From: Duncaniella sp.
GTDB taxonomy: Bacteria > Bacteroidota > Bacteroidia > Bacteroidales > Muribaculaceae
DNA length: 64,000 nucleotides
Direction: 5' to 3'
NCBI GenBank assembly: GCA_023664955.1
Contig: JAMPEV010000001.1
Coordinates: forward strand, 595,756-659,755
Numbering within the stretch: position 1 is the stretch's first letter; each line of letters begins with the position of its first letter. The notes below the pieces were generated by a model. The model did not search any database. It worked only from the letters and a program-made list of their open reading frames with translations, and had not been told where the DNA came from. Shown here in pieces: positions 44,567-54,224 of the stretch. Made by a program: the position numbers and the translations under genes.

Positions 44567-47500
44567 ATGAAATTAGATAATTTTATTAATAGGCCGGTGC
44601 TTTCTACGGTGATTTCAATTTTCATCGTTTTGCTGGGTCTAATCGGACTGTTCTCGCTTCCTGTTACCCAGTTCCCCGATATCGCACCTCCTACAATCCG
44701 CGTTTCAACCACCTATACCGGTGCTAACGCTCAGGCCGTGCTTAACTCTGTGATTGCGCCTCTTGAAGAGTCAATCAACGGTGCCGAAGGTATGACATAC
44801 ATGGAGTCAACAGCCACTAATACCGGCTCGGCCGACATCACAGTATACTTTGAACAGGGTTTTGACCCCGACATGGCAGCCGTTGACGTGCAGAACCGTG
44901 TCGCAAAGGCTCAGAACCTCCTTCCCGCCGAAGTTACTCAAGTGGGTGTGCTCACTCAGAAACGTCAGACTTCTATGCTCCTTATGGTTGCCCTTTATGA
45001 TACCGGTGACAATAAGTATGATTCGGAGTTTATCGATAACTATGCTAAAATCAACATGATTCCCCAGCTCCAGCGTGTGTCGGGTGTGGGTGATGTCATG
45101 TCGTTCGGTGCTGATTATTCAATGCGTATCTGGCTTAAGCCGGAGGTCATGGCTCAGTATGGACTTGTTCCTACTGACATCTCCTACGCTCTCGCTGAGC
45201 AGAATATAGAAGCCGCTCCGGGTGCATTCGGTGAACAGGGCGACCAAAGCTTCCAGTACACCATGAAGTACCGTGGCCGTCTTACCACGCCTGAACAGTT
45301 TGAGGATATCGTAGTCGCTGCCAAACCAACCGGCGAAGTTCTACGCCTCGGCGACGTAGCCAAGGTAGAACTCGGCCGTGTGACTTACGGCTTTGCCAAC
45401 ACCCTTAACGGACATCCTTCAACCAGCTGTATCGTGTTCCAGACAGCCGGTTCTAACGCTACCCAGATTATCAACGACTGTCTAAAGGTTGTTGACCAGA
45501 TGAAGAAAGACCTTCCTGACGGATTGGCAATAGCTATCCCGATGAACAATAATGACTTCCTCGATGCATCAATTCACGAGGTAATCAAGACCCTCATCGA
45601 GGCATTCATCCTTGTGTTCTTCGTGGTGTACGTGTTCCTCCAGGATATCCGTTCAACTATCATCCCGGCGATTGCTATCCCTGTGGCCCTTGTGGGTACA
45701 TTCTTCTTCATGAACCTTATCGGGTTCTCAATTAACCTTATCACTCTTTCAGCACTTGTGCTTGCGATTGCGATTGTGGTCGATGACGCGATTGTGGTCG
45801 TCGAGGCGGTCCATGCCAAGCTTGATGTTGGCTACAAGAGCGCGCGCAAGGCATCAATCGATGCGATGAGCGAAATCGGCGGAGCGATTATCTCAATCAC
45901 ACTTGTCATGATGCTTGTGTTCATCCCTGTGTCATTCATGTCGGGTACAACCGGTGTGTTTTACCGCCAGTTCGGTTTGACAATGGCAATTGCGATTGGT
46001 CTGTCGGCATTGAATGCGTTGACCCTTTCACCGGCGCTTTGTGCCGTGTTCTTGAAAGGACATGACAACAACGAGCCGATTAAAGAACGTCTCAGCCAGG
46101 CTTACAGTGTGGCAGCCGATGCGGTAAAGGAAAATGCAAAGCGTCGCTTCACCCTTGACCTCCCGCCGTTGGTGACATTCGCCTTCCTTGCGGCGACAAT
46201 CCTATTCATGGTTCTCGGATGGTATAATTTCGAACACCCCCTTCAGCTGGGCGTTGCTTCTGTGTGTGCTATCATCACGATTCTTGGAATCTTCGGAAAA
46301 CGCTTCCACAAAGGCTTTGAAGTTGGTTTCGGCCGTATTTTAAAAGCTTACAATAAGTTCTCCGGCTGGTTCATCAATCATAAGATAATCTCTTTGTCGG
46401 TAGTTGCGGCAGCTGTGGCAGTTCTCGTGTGGCTTATGAGTATTACCACATCAACCCTCGTGCCTAATGAAGACACCGGTGTGCTATTCTGTATGGTCGA
46501 TATGCCCCCGGGCACATCACAGGAACGTACAGAGAAGGTGCTTGACGACCTCGACAATATCCTTGCACAGGTTCCGGAAATTGAATATCGTCAAAAGATT
46601 CTTGGCTATAGCTTCATGGCAGGCCAGGGTGCGACATACGGTACATTCATCCTCAAGTTGAAGAATTGGGAGGATCGAAAGCAAGCTGACCAGACATCTG
46701 ATGCTATCCTCGGCAAACTCTATGCAATGACTTCTGCGATTAAAGATGGTCGTGTGATGATATTCGCCCCCCCGATGATTTCGGGTTATTCACTCACCAA
46801 CGGTTTTGAAATCAAGATGCAAGACCGCACAGGTGGTGATATCAACTCATTCTTCAACGTGGTTCAAGGCTTTCTGGCCCAGCTTAACCAGCAGCCTGAG
46901 GTGCAGGCCGCCTATACCACATTCAACCCCACCTTCCCGCAGTATATGATTGACATCGATGCTGCCAAGGCAAAGCAGGCCGGCATCTCACCGAAGGATA
47001 TCCTCACAACTCTCCAGGGTTACTACGGCGGTATGTATGTGTCAAACTTCAACCGCTTCGGTAAGATTTACCGAGTAATGATGCAGGCAAGTCCGGAGGC
47101 ACGTGTAAGCCCAGAGACCCTCTCATCAATCAAAGTGCGTAACGGCAACGAAATGGCTTCGGTGTCCAACTTTGTAACCCTTACCAAGGTTTACGGACCC
47201 GACTTGTTGAACCGTTTCAACATGTTCCAGTCGATTTCAATCACCGGTCAGCCCGCTCCGGGTTACACCTCCGGTGACTGTCTCGCAGCCATCGAGCGAG
47301 TTTCAAATGAAACATTACCTCCGGGCTACGGCTATGAATACTCGGGTATGACCCGTGAAGAAGCAAGCTCCGGCGCAGGTAGCACCACAGCTATCATCTT
47401 CGGATTGTGTCTATTGTTTGTATATCTTCTTCTTTCGGCACAGTACGAAAGCTACATCCTTCCGTGGTCGGTTATCCTTTCGATTCCGTTCGGTTTGATG

Positions 47501-47950
47501 GGTACATTCATTTTTGCCCAGATTTTTGGAATCTCCAACAATATTTACCTCCAGATTGCGCTTATCATGCTTATCGGTCTTCTTGCGAAGAATGCCATCC
47601 TTATCGTGGAATTCGCAGTTGAACGCCGTCGCACAGGTATGTCAATCGTCAATGCGGCAATCCAGGGAGCCACCGCTCGTCTTCGTCCTATTATCATGAC
47701 TTCATTGGCGATGATTATTGGATTATTGCCGATGATGTTTGCGACCGGCGCAGGTGCTAACGGTTATCGCGCTCTCGGTACCGGTTCAATCGGCGGTATG
47801 CTCATCGGTATGATTCTCCAGGTACTCGTGGTACCGGCTCTGTTCGTAGTTTTCCAGAAGATTCAGGAGAAGATTACACCGTTGAAGTGGGAAGACACTG
47901 ACAATGAGGGAATCGAGAACGAAATCGAGCAGTATACTCCTGTACAATAA
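44567..47950 (+). CDS. RND efflux pump, HAE1/AcrB type, with extra membrane segment
   Basis: This 1127-residue inner-membrane pump exports drugs, bile acids or other amphiphiles using proton motive force. The proton-relay Asp pair is in IVVDDAIVVVEAVHA in helix 4 (about residues 405-406), the relay Lys is in LLAKNAILIVEFA in helix 10, and N-terminal FINRPVLSTVISI is typical. It is roughly 80 residues longer than AcrB: residues about 500-605, between helices 6 and 7, include two extra hydrophobic stretches (VTFAFLAATILFMVLGW and LGVASVCAIITILGIFG). Confidence 0.93.
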   Translation: MKLDNFINRPVLSTVISIFIVLLGLIGLFSLPVTQFPDIAPPTIRVSTTYTGANAQAVLNSVIAPLEESINGAEGMTYMESTATNTGSADITVYFEQGFDPDMAAVDVQNRVAKAQNLLPAEVTQVGVLTQKRQTSMLLMVALYDTGDNKYDSEFIDNYAKINMIPQLQRVSGVGDVMSFGADYSMRIWLKPEVMAQYGLVPTDISYALAEQNIEAAPGAFGEQGDQSFQYTMKYRGRLTTPEQFEDIVVAAKPTGEVLRLGDVAKVELGRVTYGFANTLNGHPSTSCIVFQTAGSNATQIINDCLKVVDQMKKDLPDGLAIAIPMNNNDFLDASIHEVIKTLIEAFILVFFVVYVFLQDIRSTIIPAIAIPVALVGTFFFMNLIGFSINLITLSALVLAIAIVVDDAIVVVEAVHAKLDVGYKSARKASIDAMSEIGGAIISITLVMMLVFIPVSFMSGTTGVFYRQFGLTMAIAIGLSALNALTLSPALCAVFLKGHDNNEPIKERLSQAYSVAADAVKENAKRRFTLDLPPLVTFAFLAATILFMVLGWYNFEHPLQLGVASVCAIITILGIFGKRFHKGFEVGFGRILKAYNKFSGWFINHKIISLSVVAAAVAVLVWLMSITTSTLVPNEDTGVLFCMVDMPPGTSQERTEKVLDDLDNILAQVPEIEYRQKILGYSFMAGQGATYGTFILKLKNWEDRKQADQTSDAILGKLYAMTSAIKDGRVMIFAPPMISGYSLTNGFEIKMQDRTGGDINSFFNVVQGFLAQLNQQPEVQAAYTTFNPTFPQYMIDIDAAKAKQAGISPKDILTTLQGYYGGMYVSNFNRFGKIYRVMMQASPEARVSPETLSSIKVRNGNEMASVSNFVTLTKVYGPDLLNRFNMFQSISITGQPAPGYTSGDCLAAIERVSNETLPPGYGYEYSGMTREEASSGAGSTTAIIFGLCLLFVYLLLSAQYESYILPWSVILSIPFGLMGTFIFAQIFGISNNIYLQIALIMLIGLLAKNAILIVEFAVERRRTGMSIVNAAIQGATARLRPIIMTSLAMIIGLLPMMFATGAGANGYRALGTGSIGGMLIGMILQVLVVPALFVVFQKIQEKITPLKWEDTDNEGIENEIEQYTPVQ

Positions 47951-47971
47951 CTCAATTTATTACGAACTGAA

Positions 47972-49357
47972 ATGAAAATCAAGAATATATCATTGATTCT
48001 CGCAGTCGCAGTGAGCGCATCGGCGCTCACCGGCTGCGGAATATATCAGAAATATGATCCTGAGAAGGTCAACAGCCAGCTGGTGAAAGAGTATGCCGAG
48101 GCATTGAAGCAGGAGGAGGATGCCGGAGCATTTGGTAACCTCGCATGGGAGAATGTGTTCACAGATCCCGCTCTTGCCGACCTTATCCGTCAGGCACTTG
48201 AGAACAATAAGGATCTTCGCAACGCCAAGCTCAACGTTGACATAGCTCATGCACAGCTTAAGGGAGCGAAACTTAGCTACCTGCCTTCACTCACATTCCA
48301 ACCCAATGGAGCCGGAGCGTCGTACGCCGGTAGTGACCTTAGCTGGACTTATCAGCTTCCTCTCGCCGTGAATTGGGAAATTGATGTGTTTGGTAAGATT
48401 TTGAACTCCAAACGCACAGCACAGATGGCTGAAATGCAGTCACAGGCCTACGAGCAGGCAGTGCGTTCCCAGATTATCGCCGGAGTGGCTCAGTGCTATT
48501 ACACTATTGCCGCTCTTCAGGATCAGCTCAAACTCACACGCGAGACAGCCACTTTGTGGAAAGAAAGTGTGAACGTGATGAGGAATTTGAAGGAGGCCGG
48601 CCGTCTGCGTGAAGATGCGGTAGTACAGAGCTTGGCTCAGTACTATAGCATTGAGTCATCAATCACTGACATAGAGACTTCGCTCCATGAGGCAGGCAAC
48701 ACTCTGTCGCTCCTCCTCAATGTGATGCCACGCCAGTGGACAGTACCCGCATCCGTGTCAATCAATGTGCCGGAAATGAAACGTACCGCCATTCCAATGG
48801 CAGAGCTTGCAGCGCGTCCTGATGTCAGAGCTTCAGAAATGGCACTCGCCGTGGCATTCTATACCACAGCATCTGCCCGTGCCGCCTTCTATCCAAGTAT
48901 CAATATTACTGCCAATGGAGGGTTCACCAACCTGCTTGGTTCTTTCATCCAGAATCCGGGTGACTGGTTTTATCAGCTTGCAGGAAGTTTGACGGCACCG
49001 CTCTTTGCCCGTGGTCAAAATATCGCCCGTCTCGAGGCGGCAAAGGCACAGCAGAAGCAGGCACTCAACAATTTCGAGTACACCCTCATGAGTGCTTCGG
49101 CCGATGTGAGCAATGCTTTGACAACATACGAGAAAAGCATTCAGAAGCAGCAGTGGCTTACTCTTCAGGTAGAAAATCTTGTGAAGTCAGTTGACATTAC
49201 CAACGAGTTACTGCTCTTCGATGGATCTACCACCTATCTTGAAGTGTTGACCGCGCAGAAGAACCTTCTCGCTGCACAGACCGCACAAATTACTACAAAC
49301 TTGACAGCTGTCCGCTCAGTGATTAACCTATACCAGAACTTAGGAGGCGGAAGATAA
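47972..49357 (+). CDS. TolC/NodT-type outer-membrane efflux lipoprotein
   Basis: This 461-residue outer-membrane channel completes the RND system. Its lipobox is LTGC (Cys about residue 22). The two OEP repeats are visible: LADLIRQALENNKDLRNAKLNVDIAHAQL and the later ARPDVRASEMALAVAFYTTASARAAFYPSI. The GIYQKYDPEKV start is that of NodT-type lipoproteins. It begins 21 bp after the pump stop codon, and the LpxA-like gene follows after 17 bp. Confidence 0.93.
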   Translation: MKIKNISLILAVAVSASALTGCGIYQKYDPEKVNSQLVKEYAEALKQEEDAGAFGNLAWENVFTDPALADLIRQALENNKDLRNAKLNVDIAHAQLKGAKLSYLPSLTFQPNGAGASYAGSDLSWTYQLPLAVNWEIDVFGKILNSKRTAQMAEMQSQAYEQAVRSQIIAGVAQCYYTIAALQDQLKLTRETATLWKESVNVMRNLKEAGRLREDAVVQSLAQYYSIESSITDIETSLHEAGNTLSLLLNVMPRQWTVPASVSINVPEMKRTAIPMAELAARPDVRASEMALAVAFYTTASARAAFYPSINITANGGFTNLLGSFIQNPGDWFYQLAGSLTAPLFARGQNIARLEAAKAQQKQALNNFEYTLMSASADVSNALTTYEKSIQKQQWLTLQVENLVKSVDITNELLLFDGSTTYLEVLTAQKNLLAAQTAQITTNLTAVRSVINLYQNLGGGR

Positions 49358-49374
49358 CTTAAACATGAAAAATT

Positions 49375-50163
49375 ATGATTAGCGAAAAAGCCCATATTGA
49401 CCCATCAGCCAAGATTGGCGATAATGTCAAGATACATCCGTTCGCGTATATCGATAAGGATGTCGAAATAGGCGATAACTGTGTGATTATGCCATTTGCA
49501 AGTATCATCCGCGGCACACGTCTGGGTAAAAATTGTAAGATTTACCAGGGTGCCATAGTGGGAGCTGATCCACAGGATTTCCGCTGGAAGGGTGGTTTCA
49601 CCTACTGCTACGTGGGTGATGATGTCACAATCCGTGAGAATGTTATTATCAACCGAGGCATCAATCCTGACGGAGGTACAAAAATTGGTAGCGGCTCGTT
49701 CCTGATGGCTAATTCCCACGTGGGACACGACTCTGTGCTTAAGGGTAAAGATGTGATTGGCAATAACGTGTCAATTGCCGGTGATGTAGAGATAGGCGAG
49801 TGTGCCATTCTGTCGTCAAGTGTGGTGGTTCATGAGAACAGTCGCATAGGTGACTGGGTGTTAGTGAAGGGTGGTTGCCGTATCACCGGTAATGTGCCTC
49901 CCTACTGCATCATGGCGCATAACCCGACATCTTATTTCGGTGTCAATGCATTCATCCTCCGCAAGCATGGTATGAGCGAGGAACGTATCGACGATATTGC
50001 AAAGTGTTACCGCCATGTTTACCAGACCGGAACCTCGGTGTTTAACGCAATGCGCCGTATCGAGGCCGACGTTGAGGATACCCCCGAACGTCAGAATATC
50101 CTTGACTTCATCACTTCGGTGAAGCTCCGTATCGTTGCGGTGCCCAAGGATTTGGAGCAGTAG
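49375..50163 (+). CDS. LpxA-like UDP-N-acetylglucosamine acyltransferase
   Basis: This 262-residue left-handed beta-helix enzyme resembles LpxA, which adds the first 3-hydroxyacyl chain to UDP-GlcNAc in lipid A synthesis. It has hexapeptide repeats through residue about 185 (IHPFAYIDKDVEIGDNCVI onward), the catalytic His motif HVGHD, where classical LpxA has HVAHD, and a C-terminal helical domain. GADPQDFRWKGGFTYCYVGDD differs from the usual PQDLKYKGE segment. With no lpxC, fabZ or lpxD neighbour and a 17-bp gap after the RND channel gene, it may be a second, specialised copy or the only lpxA; the window cannot decide. Confidence 0.8.
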   Translation: MISEKAHIDPSAKIGDNVKIHPFAYIDKDVEIGDNCVIMPFASIIRGTRLGKNCKIYQGAIVGADPQDFRWKGGFTYCYVGDDVTIRENVIINRGINPDGGTKIGSGSFLMANSHVGHDSVLKGKDVIGNNVSIAGDVEIGECAILSSSVVVHENSRIGDWVLVKGGCRITGNVPPYCIMAHNPTSYFGVNAFILRKHGMSEERIDDIAKCYRHVYQTGTSVFNAMRRIEADVEDTPERQNILDFITSVKLRIVAVPKDLEQ

Positions 50164-50267
50164 TATTGCATCTTAGTGATATTTATTTTTTAACGTTCAC
50201 TTATCAGCAGTACTTTCTGCGACAATAGGATAGATTATAATTGAATATTTGACTTTCTTCATTCGTG

Positions 50268-50311
50268 AATCCGGACAGGGATAAAATTTTATTTAATTCC
50301 TTGTCCGGATT
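50268..50311 (+). terminator. Terminator-like hairpin downstream of the lpxA-like gene
   Basis: AATCCGGACAGGGA (50268-50281) pairs with TCCTTGTCCGGATT (50298-50311) with one G-U pair; the loop is A/T-rich. The rest of the 222-bp gap holds no recognisable gene. Confidence 0.5.
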
Positions 50312-50385
50312 AATGTTGAAATGAGGGAATCTCAACATCAAGAGGAATACTGACCGCTCAATTAGTTATATAAAGATTAATATCG

Positions 50386-50880
50386 ATGATTATGAAAGGA
50401 AAGAAACATAAGATTCTCTTTGTGTGTCTTGGCAACATATGCCGCTCACCCGCAGCAGAGGGGGTGATGCTCGATATTGTGGCACGTAAAGGACAAGAGG
50501 ATGAGTGGGAGATTGATTCGGCCGGGACAGGTCGCTATCATATAGGTGATCTGCCTGATCATAGGATGAGGATTCATGCACGTCAACGAGGTCTGGAATT
50601 GACGCATATATGTCGTCAAGTGACTGAAAGCGACTTCGATCACTTTAACCTCATAATAGGGATGGATGAGAGTAACCTTCGTAATCTCCATCGCATAGCA
50701 CCCTCTCCAGAAGCGGAGAAAAAGATACACCCTATGGCATCATTCTTCAGCCCTTCCAACCGATGGGATTATGTACCTGACCCATATTACGAGGGCTCAG
50801 AAGGCTTCGAACTTGTACTTGACTTGCTCCAAGAAGGATGCGAAAATATATTTAATATGCTGGACGGCAATAGATTATAA
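50386..50880 (+). CDS. Low-molecular-weight protein-tyrosine phosphatase
   Basis: This 164-residue enzyme has the phosphate-binding loop VCLGNICRS (CX5R) at residues about 13-21 and the general-acid Asp in VPDPYYEG near residue 127. Such phosphatases dephosphorylate tyrosine kinases of capsule synthesis or act in stress; no kinase gene is nearby. ATG 50386 and ATG 50392 are equally plausible starts. The stop codon lies in a 24-nt perfect palindrome (50875-50898). Confidence 0.93.
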   Translation: MIMKGKKHKILFVCLGNICRSPAAEGVMLDIVARKGQEDEWEIDSAGTGRYHIGDLPDHRMRIHARQRGLELTHICRQVTESDFDHFNLIIGMDESNLRNLHRIAPSPEAEKKIHPMASFFSPSNRWDYVPDPYYEGSEGFELVLDLLQEGCENIFNMLDGNRL

Positions 50881-50898
50881 ATCTTATAAGATTTATAA
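50875..50898. terminator. A/T-rich palindrome between convergent genes
   Basis: TTATAAATCTTA followed by TAAGATTTATAA: a perfect 24-nt palindrome that includes the TAA stop of the phosphatase gene. A run TTCTTTTTAG follows at about 50912. It may terminate transcription in both directions. Confidence 0.45.
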
Positions 50899-50919
50899 TC
50901 CCTATAATCACAGTTCTTT

Positions 50920-51393
50920 TTAGAATTCCACGAATGCCAGTGGCAGGAGGGATTTAACTGAGGTGAGAATAAAGTATCGCTCTGCCCCACAAAGAATCAC
51001 GGGGACATCGTGTCCGGCGAGTATCTCATACTCAAGGAGCGATTGCCGGCAGGCTCCGCACGGTGCGATAGGTTCCCTGACAAATTCACCGTCAGTGCCA
51101 CGGGCGGCAATGACAATCTTCTCGAATTTCAAATCAGGATATTGGGCGTGGGCATAAAAACATGCGGAGCGCTCTGCGCATGTCCCTGACGGATATGCCA
51201 CATTTTCCTGATTAGCTCCGGTTACAATTTTGTCATCTTCGAGCAGTATTGCTGCACCCACGCAGAAATGGCTGTAGGGTGCATAACTGCGGTAGGTGGC
51301 AGCACGTGCCATGTCCACGAGTTGCTGTTCCTTTTGTGTAAGTTCGTCGAATGTAGCTTCCTTAACCGGGACTACTATGTCAAAATCCTTCAT
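50920..51393 (-). CDS. cdd: Cytidine deaminase
   Basis: This 157-residue zinc enzyme deaminates cytidine and deoxycytidine in pyrimidine salvage. Zinc ligands and the catalytic Glu are in CAERSA (about residue 71) and PCGACRQ (about residue 110), with the substrate segment FCVGAAILLEDDKIVTGANQENVAYP. Its size is that of the tetrameric class, slightly extended at the N terminus. It is convergent with the phosphatase gene, and hflX is the upstream neighbour on the same strand. Confidence 0.95.
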   Translation of the reverse strand: MKDFDIVVPVKEATFDELTQKEQQLVDMARAATYRSYAPYSHFCVGAAILLEDDKIVTGANQENVAYPSGTCAERSACFYAHAQYPDLKFEKIVIAARGTDGEFVREPIAPCGACRQSLLEYEILAGHDVPVILCGAERYFILTSVKSLLPLAFVEF

Positions 51394-51460
51394 GGCGGTG
51401 AGATTTTATGAGAGTTTCTATGGTGAAGCTCAATAATATATGGATGATATTTTATTCTTG

Positions 51461-52687
51461 CTATGCTTCTTCGGTGTCCTCGTCATACTTTTGGAAGAGG
51501 AAATCGTTGTAGGGGAAGCGGGTGAGGTGAATTTCCTTTGCACGCTCGTAGAGCATCTTTTTAAGTTCATCAATATTGGTGCCGTTTTTGGCAGATATGA
51601 ACACACAGTCGTGTGGCATACGGCTCATCCAGCTCTTTTTAAGCTCATCGAGTGATACATTTTCACGTAGTCGGGGGGTGAGGTCATTTTCATCCTTAGG
51701 CGTGTAGGTGAATGCATCAATCTTATTAAATACCATTATCATTGGCTTTTCAGCACCGTTGCATACCTCGCGGAGTGTTTTGTCGACCACTTCTATCTGT
51801 TCCTCGAAATTAGGATGTGAAATGTCAACCACGTGAACAAGGAGGTCAGCTTCACGTACCTCATCAAGGGTTGATTTGAATGAATCCACGAGATGGGTCG
51901 GGAGTTTGCGGATAAATCCTACAGTATCGGTGAGAAGGAAAGGCAGATTGTCTATGATAACTTTGCGCACAGTTGTGTCGAGAGTTGCAAACAGCTTGTT
52001 CTCAGCGAATACGTCGCTCTTGCTGAGTACATTCATAAGCGTTGATTTGCCGGCATTTGTATAACCGACGAGGGCAACGCGCGTGAGCTTGCCTCGGTTT
52101 TTGCGTTGCACGGCCTTCTGTTTATCTATATAACGAAGCTCCTCCTTAAGAAGCGAAATCTTGTTAAGGATAATACGGCGGTCAGTCTCAATCTGGGTCT
52201 CACCGGGACCACGCATACCTATACCTCCTCGTTGACGTTCAAGGTGTGTCCACATCCTTGTTAGGCGAGGTAACAGGTATTGATACTGAGCAAGTTCCAC
52301 CTGCGTTTTGGCATTTGCAGTGCGTGCGCGCTTTGCGAAAATATCAAGGATAAGACTTGTACGGTCGAGAATCTTAACTTTAAGTTCCCTTTCGATGTTG
52401 ACAACCTGTTTGGACGTGAGGTCATCATCAAAAATAGCCATCCCAATATCGTTATCTTCAATGAATTGGCGTATTTCCTCAAGTTTGCCTTTCCCTACAA
52501 AGGTGCGGGGATTGGGATAGTCAAGGCGCTGGAGAAATGTTTTGACTGTCGCAGCCCCTGCGGTGTCAGCGAGGAATGCAAGCTCGTCGAGATATTCCTT
52601 TGCTTTCGCTTCATTTTGCTCAGCGGATATAAGACCCACGAGCACAGCGCGTTCTGTTATTTCTTCGTTGAGAATCTGATCAATCAT
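51461..52687 (-). CDS. hflX: GTPase HflX
   Basis: This 408-residue ribosome-associated GTPase splits or rescues ribosomes under stress. The N-terminal HflX domain has PRTFVGKGKLEEI and RGGIGMRGPGETQIETDRR. The G domain has G1 GYTNAGKSTLMN (about residue 206), G3 DTVGFIRKLP and G4 NKID. The frame is open to 52768, but the predicted promoter (-7 TATATTTG, complement of 52757-52764) would start transcription near 52750, downstream of that ATG; ATG 52687 is chosen. It ends with an acidic tail. Confidence 0.93.
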   Translation of the reverse strand: MIDQILNEEITERAVLVGLISAEQNEAKAKEYLDELAFLADTAGAATVKTFLQRLDYPNPRTFVGKGKLEEIRQFIEDNDIGMAIFDDDLTSKQVVNIERELKVKILDRTSLILDIFAKRARTANAKTQVELAQYQYLLPRLTRMWTHLERQRGGIGMRGPGETQIETDRRIILNKISLLKEELRYIDKQKAVQRKNRGKLTRVALVGYTNAGKSTLMNVLSKSDVFAENKLFATLDTTVRKVIIDNLPFLLTDTVGFIRKLPTHLVDSFKSTLDEVREADLLVHVVDISHPNFEEQIEVVDKTLREVCNGAEKPMIMVFNKIDAFTYTPKDENDLTPRLRENVSLDELKKSWMSRMPHDCVFISAKNGTNIDELKKMLYERAKEIHLTRFPYNDFLFQKYDEDTEEA

Positions 52688-52756
52688 ATCAATATTAGAA
52701 ATTGATGATAAATATGAGCCGGTCCATTTTTTTTCTGTGGATTGACACATATGTTG

Positions 52757-52764
52757 CAAATATA
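52757..52764 (-). promoter_or_regulatory. -7 box of the hflX promoter
   Basis: TATATTTG on the minus strand matches TAnnTTTG, about 70 bp upstream of the hflX start at 52687. The -33 region is A/T-rich without a clear TTTG. Confidence 0.45.
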
Positions 52765-52872
52765 ACAAATTTAGATGGTATATTTTGTTATCAAGGATGA
52801 TTAAAAAAGTGAAATGTGAGTGACTCGATCAGAATGAATTCGATTAAAATCAGCTAAGAATTCAATAAAACG

Positions 52873-52891
52873 TTGACATGTGGGATGTCAA
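52873..52891 (-). terminator. Terminator overlapping the stop of the GlcNAc-1-P transferase gene
   Basis: On the minus strand TTGACAT-CCCAC-ATGTCAA (7-bp stem) is followed by CGTTTTATTG. The stem includes the TGA stop at 52888-52890. Confidence 0.45.
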
Positions 52892-54000
52892 TTGGCTTGA
52901 GGTGCGTTAATCTTAGCGTTGAATCGTGAAAGCCATACATTGCCCATCACCCAAATGAATATGTCTATAACCACTATGATATTGATATTCAGTATCCATG
53001 AAAGCGCAAGGTTCATGAGGGTGAAGAGTGCGGAAACGGAGATGATGGTAATCATTGCGGTGCGTGGTTTCAACCCGGCTGCAAGTAGTTTATGGTGAAT
53101 ATGGGTTTTGTCAGGCAGGAATGGGCTACGGTGTTGGCGGATACGGAGCATGTACACTCTCACGACATCGAAACATGGAACAATCAGAGGTGAGAAGGCC
53201 AAAACAACGGGATTGAAATCAAGTTCTCCTGTATTGGCTGTGAATAGTTTGATGCCTAATATGGAGAGAATTAGTCCGATGGTAAGAGAACCGGTGTCGC
53301 CCATGAAAATCTTGCTATGTTTCATTACATTACCAAACACATTGTAATAGAAGAACGGAGCAAGTACTCCTAATGTGGCGATAGACAGTGCTGAAAGCAC
53401 GTATTCACCTATGATGAAGAAAGATATGCCATATATTATCACGGCGATGGAACTTAACCCCGAAGCCAGACCGTCAATGCCGTCTATGAGATTAATAGCA
53501 TTGATCATGAATACGATAATCACCACGGTAAAGGGGTAGCCGATATACTCAGGCAACCCATGGATTCCAAAAATTCCGCCTAATGTGTTAAACCACACCC
53601 CTCCGCACAGAAGCAGAGCGGCGCAAATAATTTGCGCTACGAACTTTGCACTATAGCGGATACCAATCAAGTCGTCGGCTATACCCACAAGATAGATTAA
53701 CAACATAGTGCAAAATATAGCTATCAGAAGCAGGGAATCAGGATAGAATTCTTGTGAAAATCCAGTAAAGCCAAGCATGATATTGCCACCCAAGGTCATG
53801 GCGATGGAGAGCATAATCACCGGTTCGAAGGCTATGCCTCCGAGACGAGGGATGGCTCCTTTGTGGATTTTGCGCTCATCAATTTCATCAAAGAGCTTTT
53901 TGCGGTATGCAATCAGCAGAATTTGGGGTATGAGGACTCCTGCCAGCAAGACGCAAAGCGAGAAGATGATTACAAGATTGACAATCCAATATAATTCCAT
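52888..54000 (-). CDS. Polyprenyl-phosphate N-acetylglucosamine-1-phosphate transferase (WecA/TagO type)
   Basis: This 370-residue inner-membrane enzyme with about 10-11 helices transfers a HexNAc-1-phosphate to undecaprenyl phosphate, starting a surface glycan. Family motifs are VGIADDLIGIR (Asp-Asp), NAINLIDGIDGLASGLSS, FMGDTGSLTIGLIL and the His-rich loop PDKTHIHHKLLAAG. It resembles WecA/TagO more than MraY, since the context is not the mur cluster. No other glycan gene is adjacent, so the polymer it starts is unknown. Confidence 0.9.
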   Translation of the reverse strand: MELYWIVNLVIIFSLCVLLAGVLIPQILLIAYRKKLFDEIDERKIHKGAIPRLGGIAFEPVIMLSIAMTLGGNIMLGFTGFSQEFYPDSLLLIAIFCTMLLIYLVGIADDLIGIRYSAKFVAQIICAALLLCGGVWFNTLGGIFGIHGLPEYIGYPFTVVIIVFMINAINLIDGIDGLASGLSSIAVIIYGISFFIIGEYVLSALSIATLGVLAPFFYYNVFGNVMKHSKIFMGDTGSLTIGLILSILGIKLFTANTGELDFNPVVLAFSPLIVPCFDVVRVYMLRIRQHRSPFLPDKTHIHHKLLAAGLKPRTAMITIISVSALFTLMNLALSWILNINIIVVIDIFIWVMGNVWLSRFNAKINAPQAN

Positions 54001-54133
54001 CGTGGAGGTAAATAGTATTGCGTGATTCGGTATATTATGGTAAAATAGTGGTGATATGGTAATTAGTGGACCGTTGCCAATATAGGGAGTGGAGAAAATT
54101 ATATAATTATGGCTGGTGGGGGCGTTTCATTGA

Positions 54134-54165
54134 CAAAAGTATGAAAAGTTATTAAATTATCCAAA
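54134..54165 (-). promoter_or_regulatory. Promoter of the GlcNAc-1-P transferase gene
   Basis: Minus strand TTTG (complement of 54162-54165), 20 bp, TACTTTTG (complement of 54134-54141): a full match to the Bacteroidota consensus. Start near 54127, leader about 125 nt. Confidence 0.65.
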
Positions 54166-54224
54166 TATTGTTAATGGGCTTTATTAAACAACGGTTAAGT
54201 CATGGGGTAGGTTCAAAACCATAT

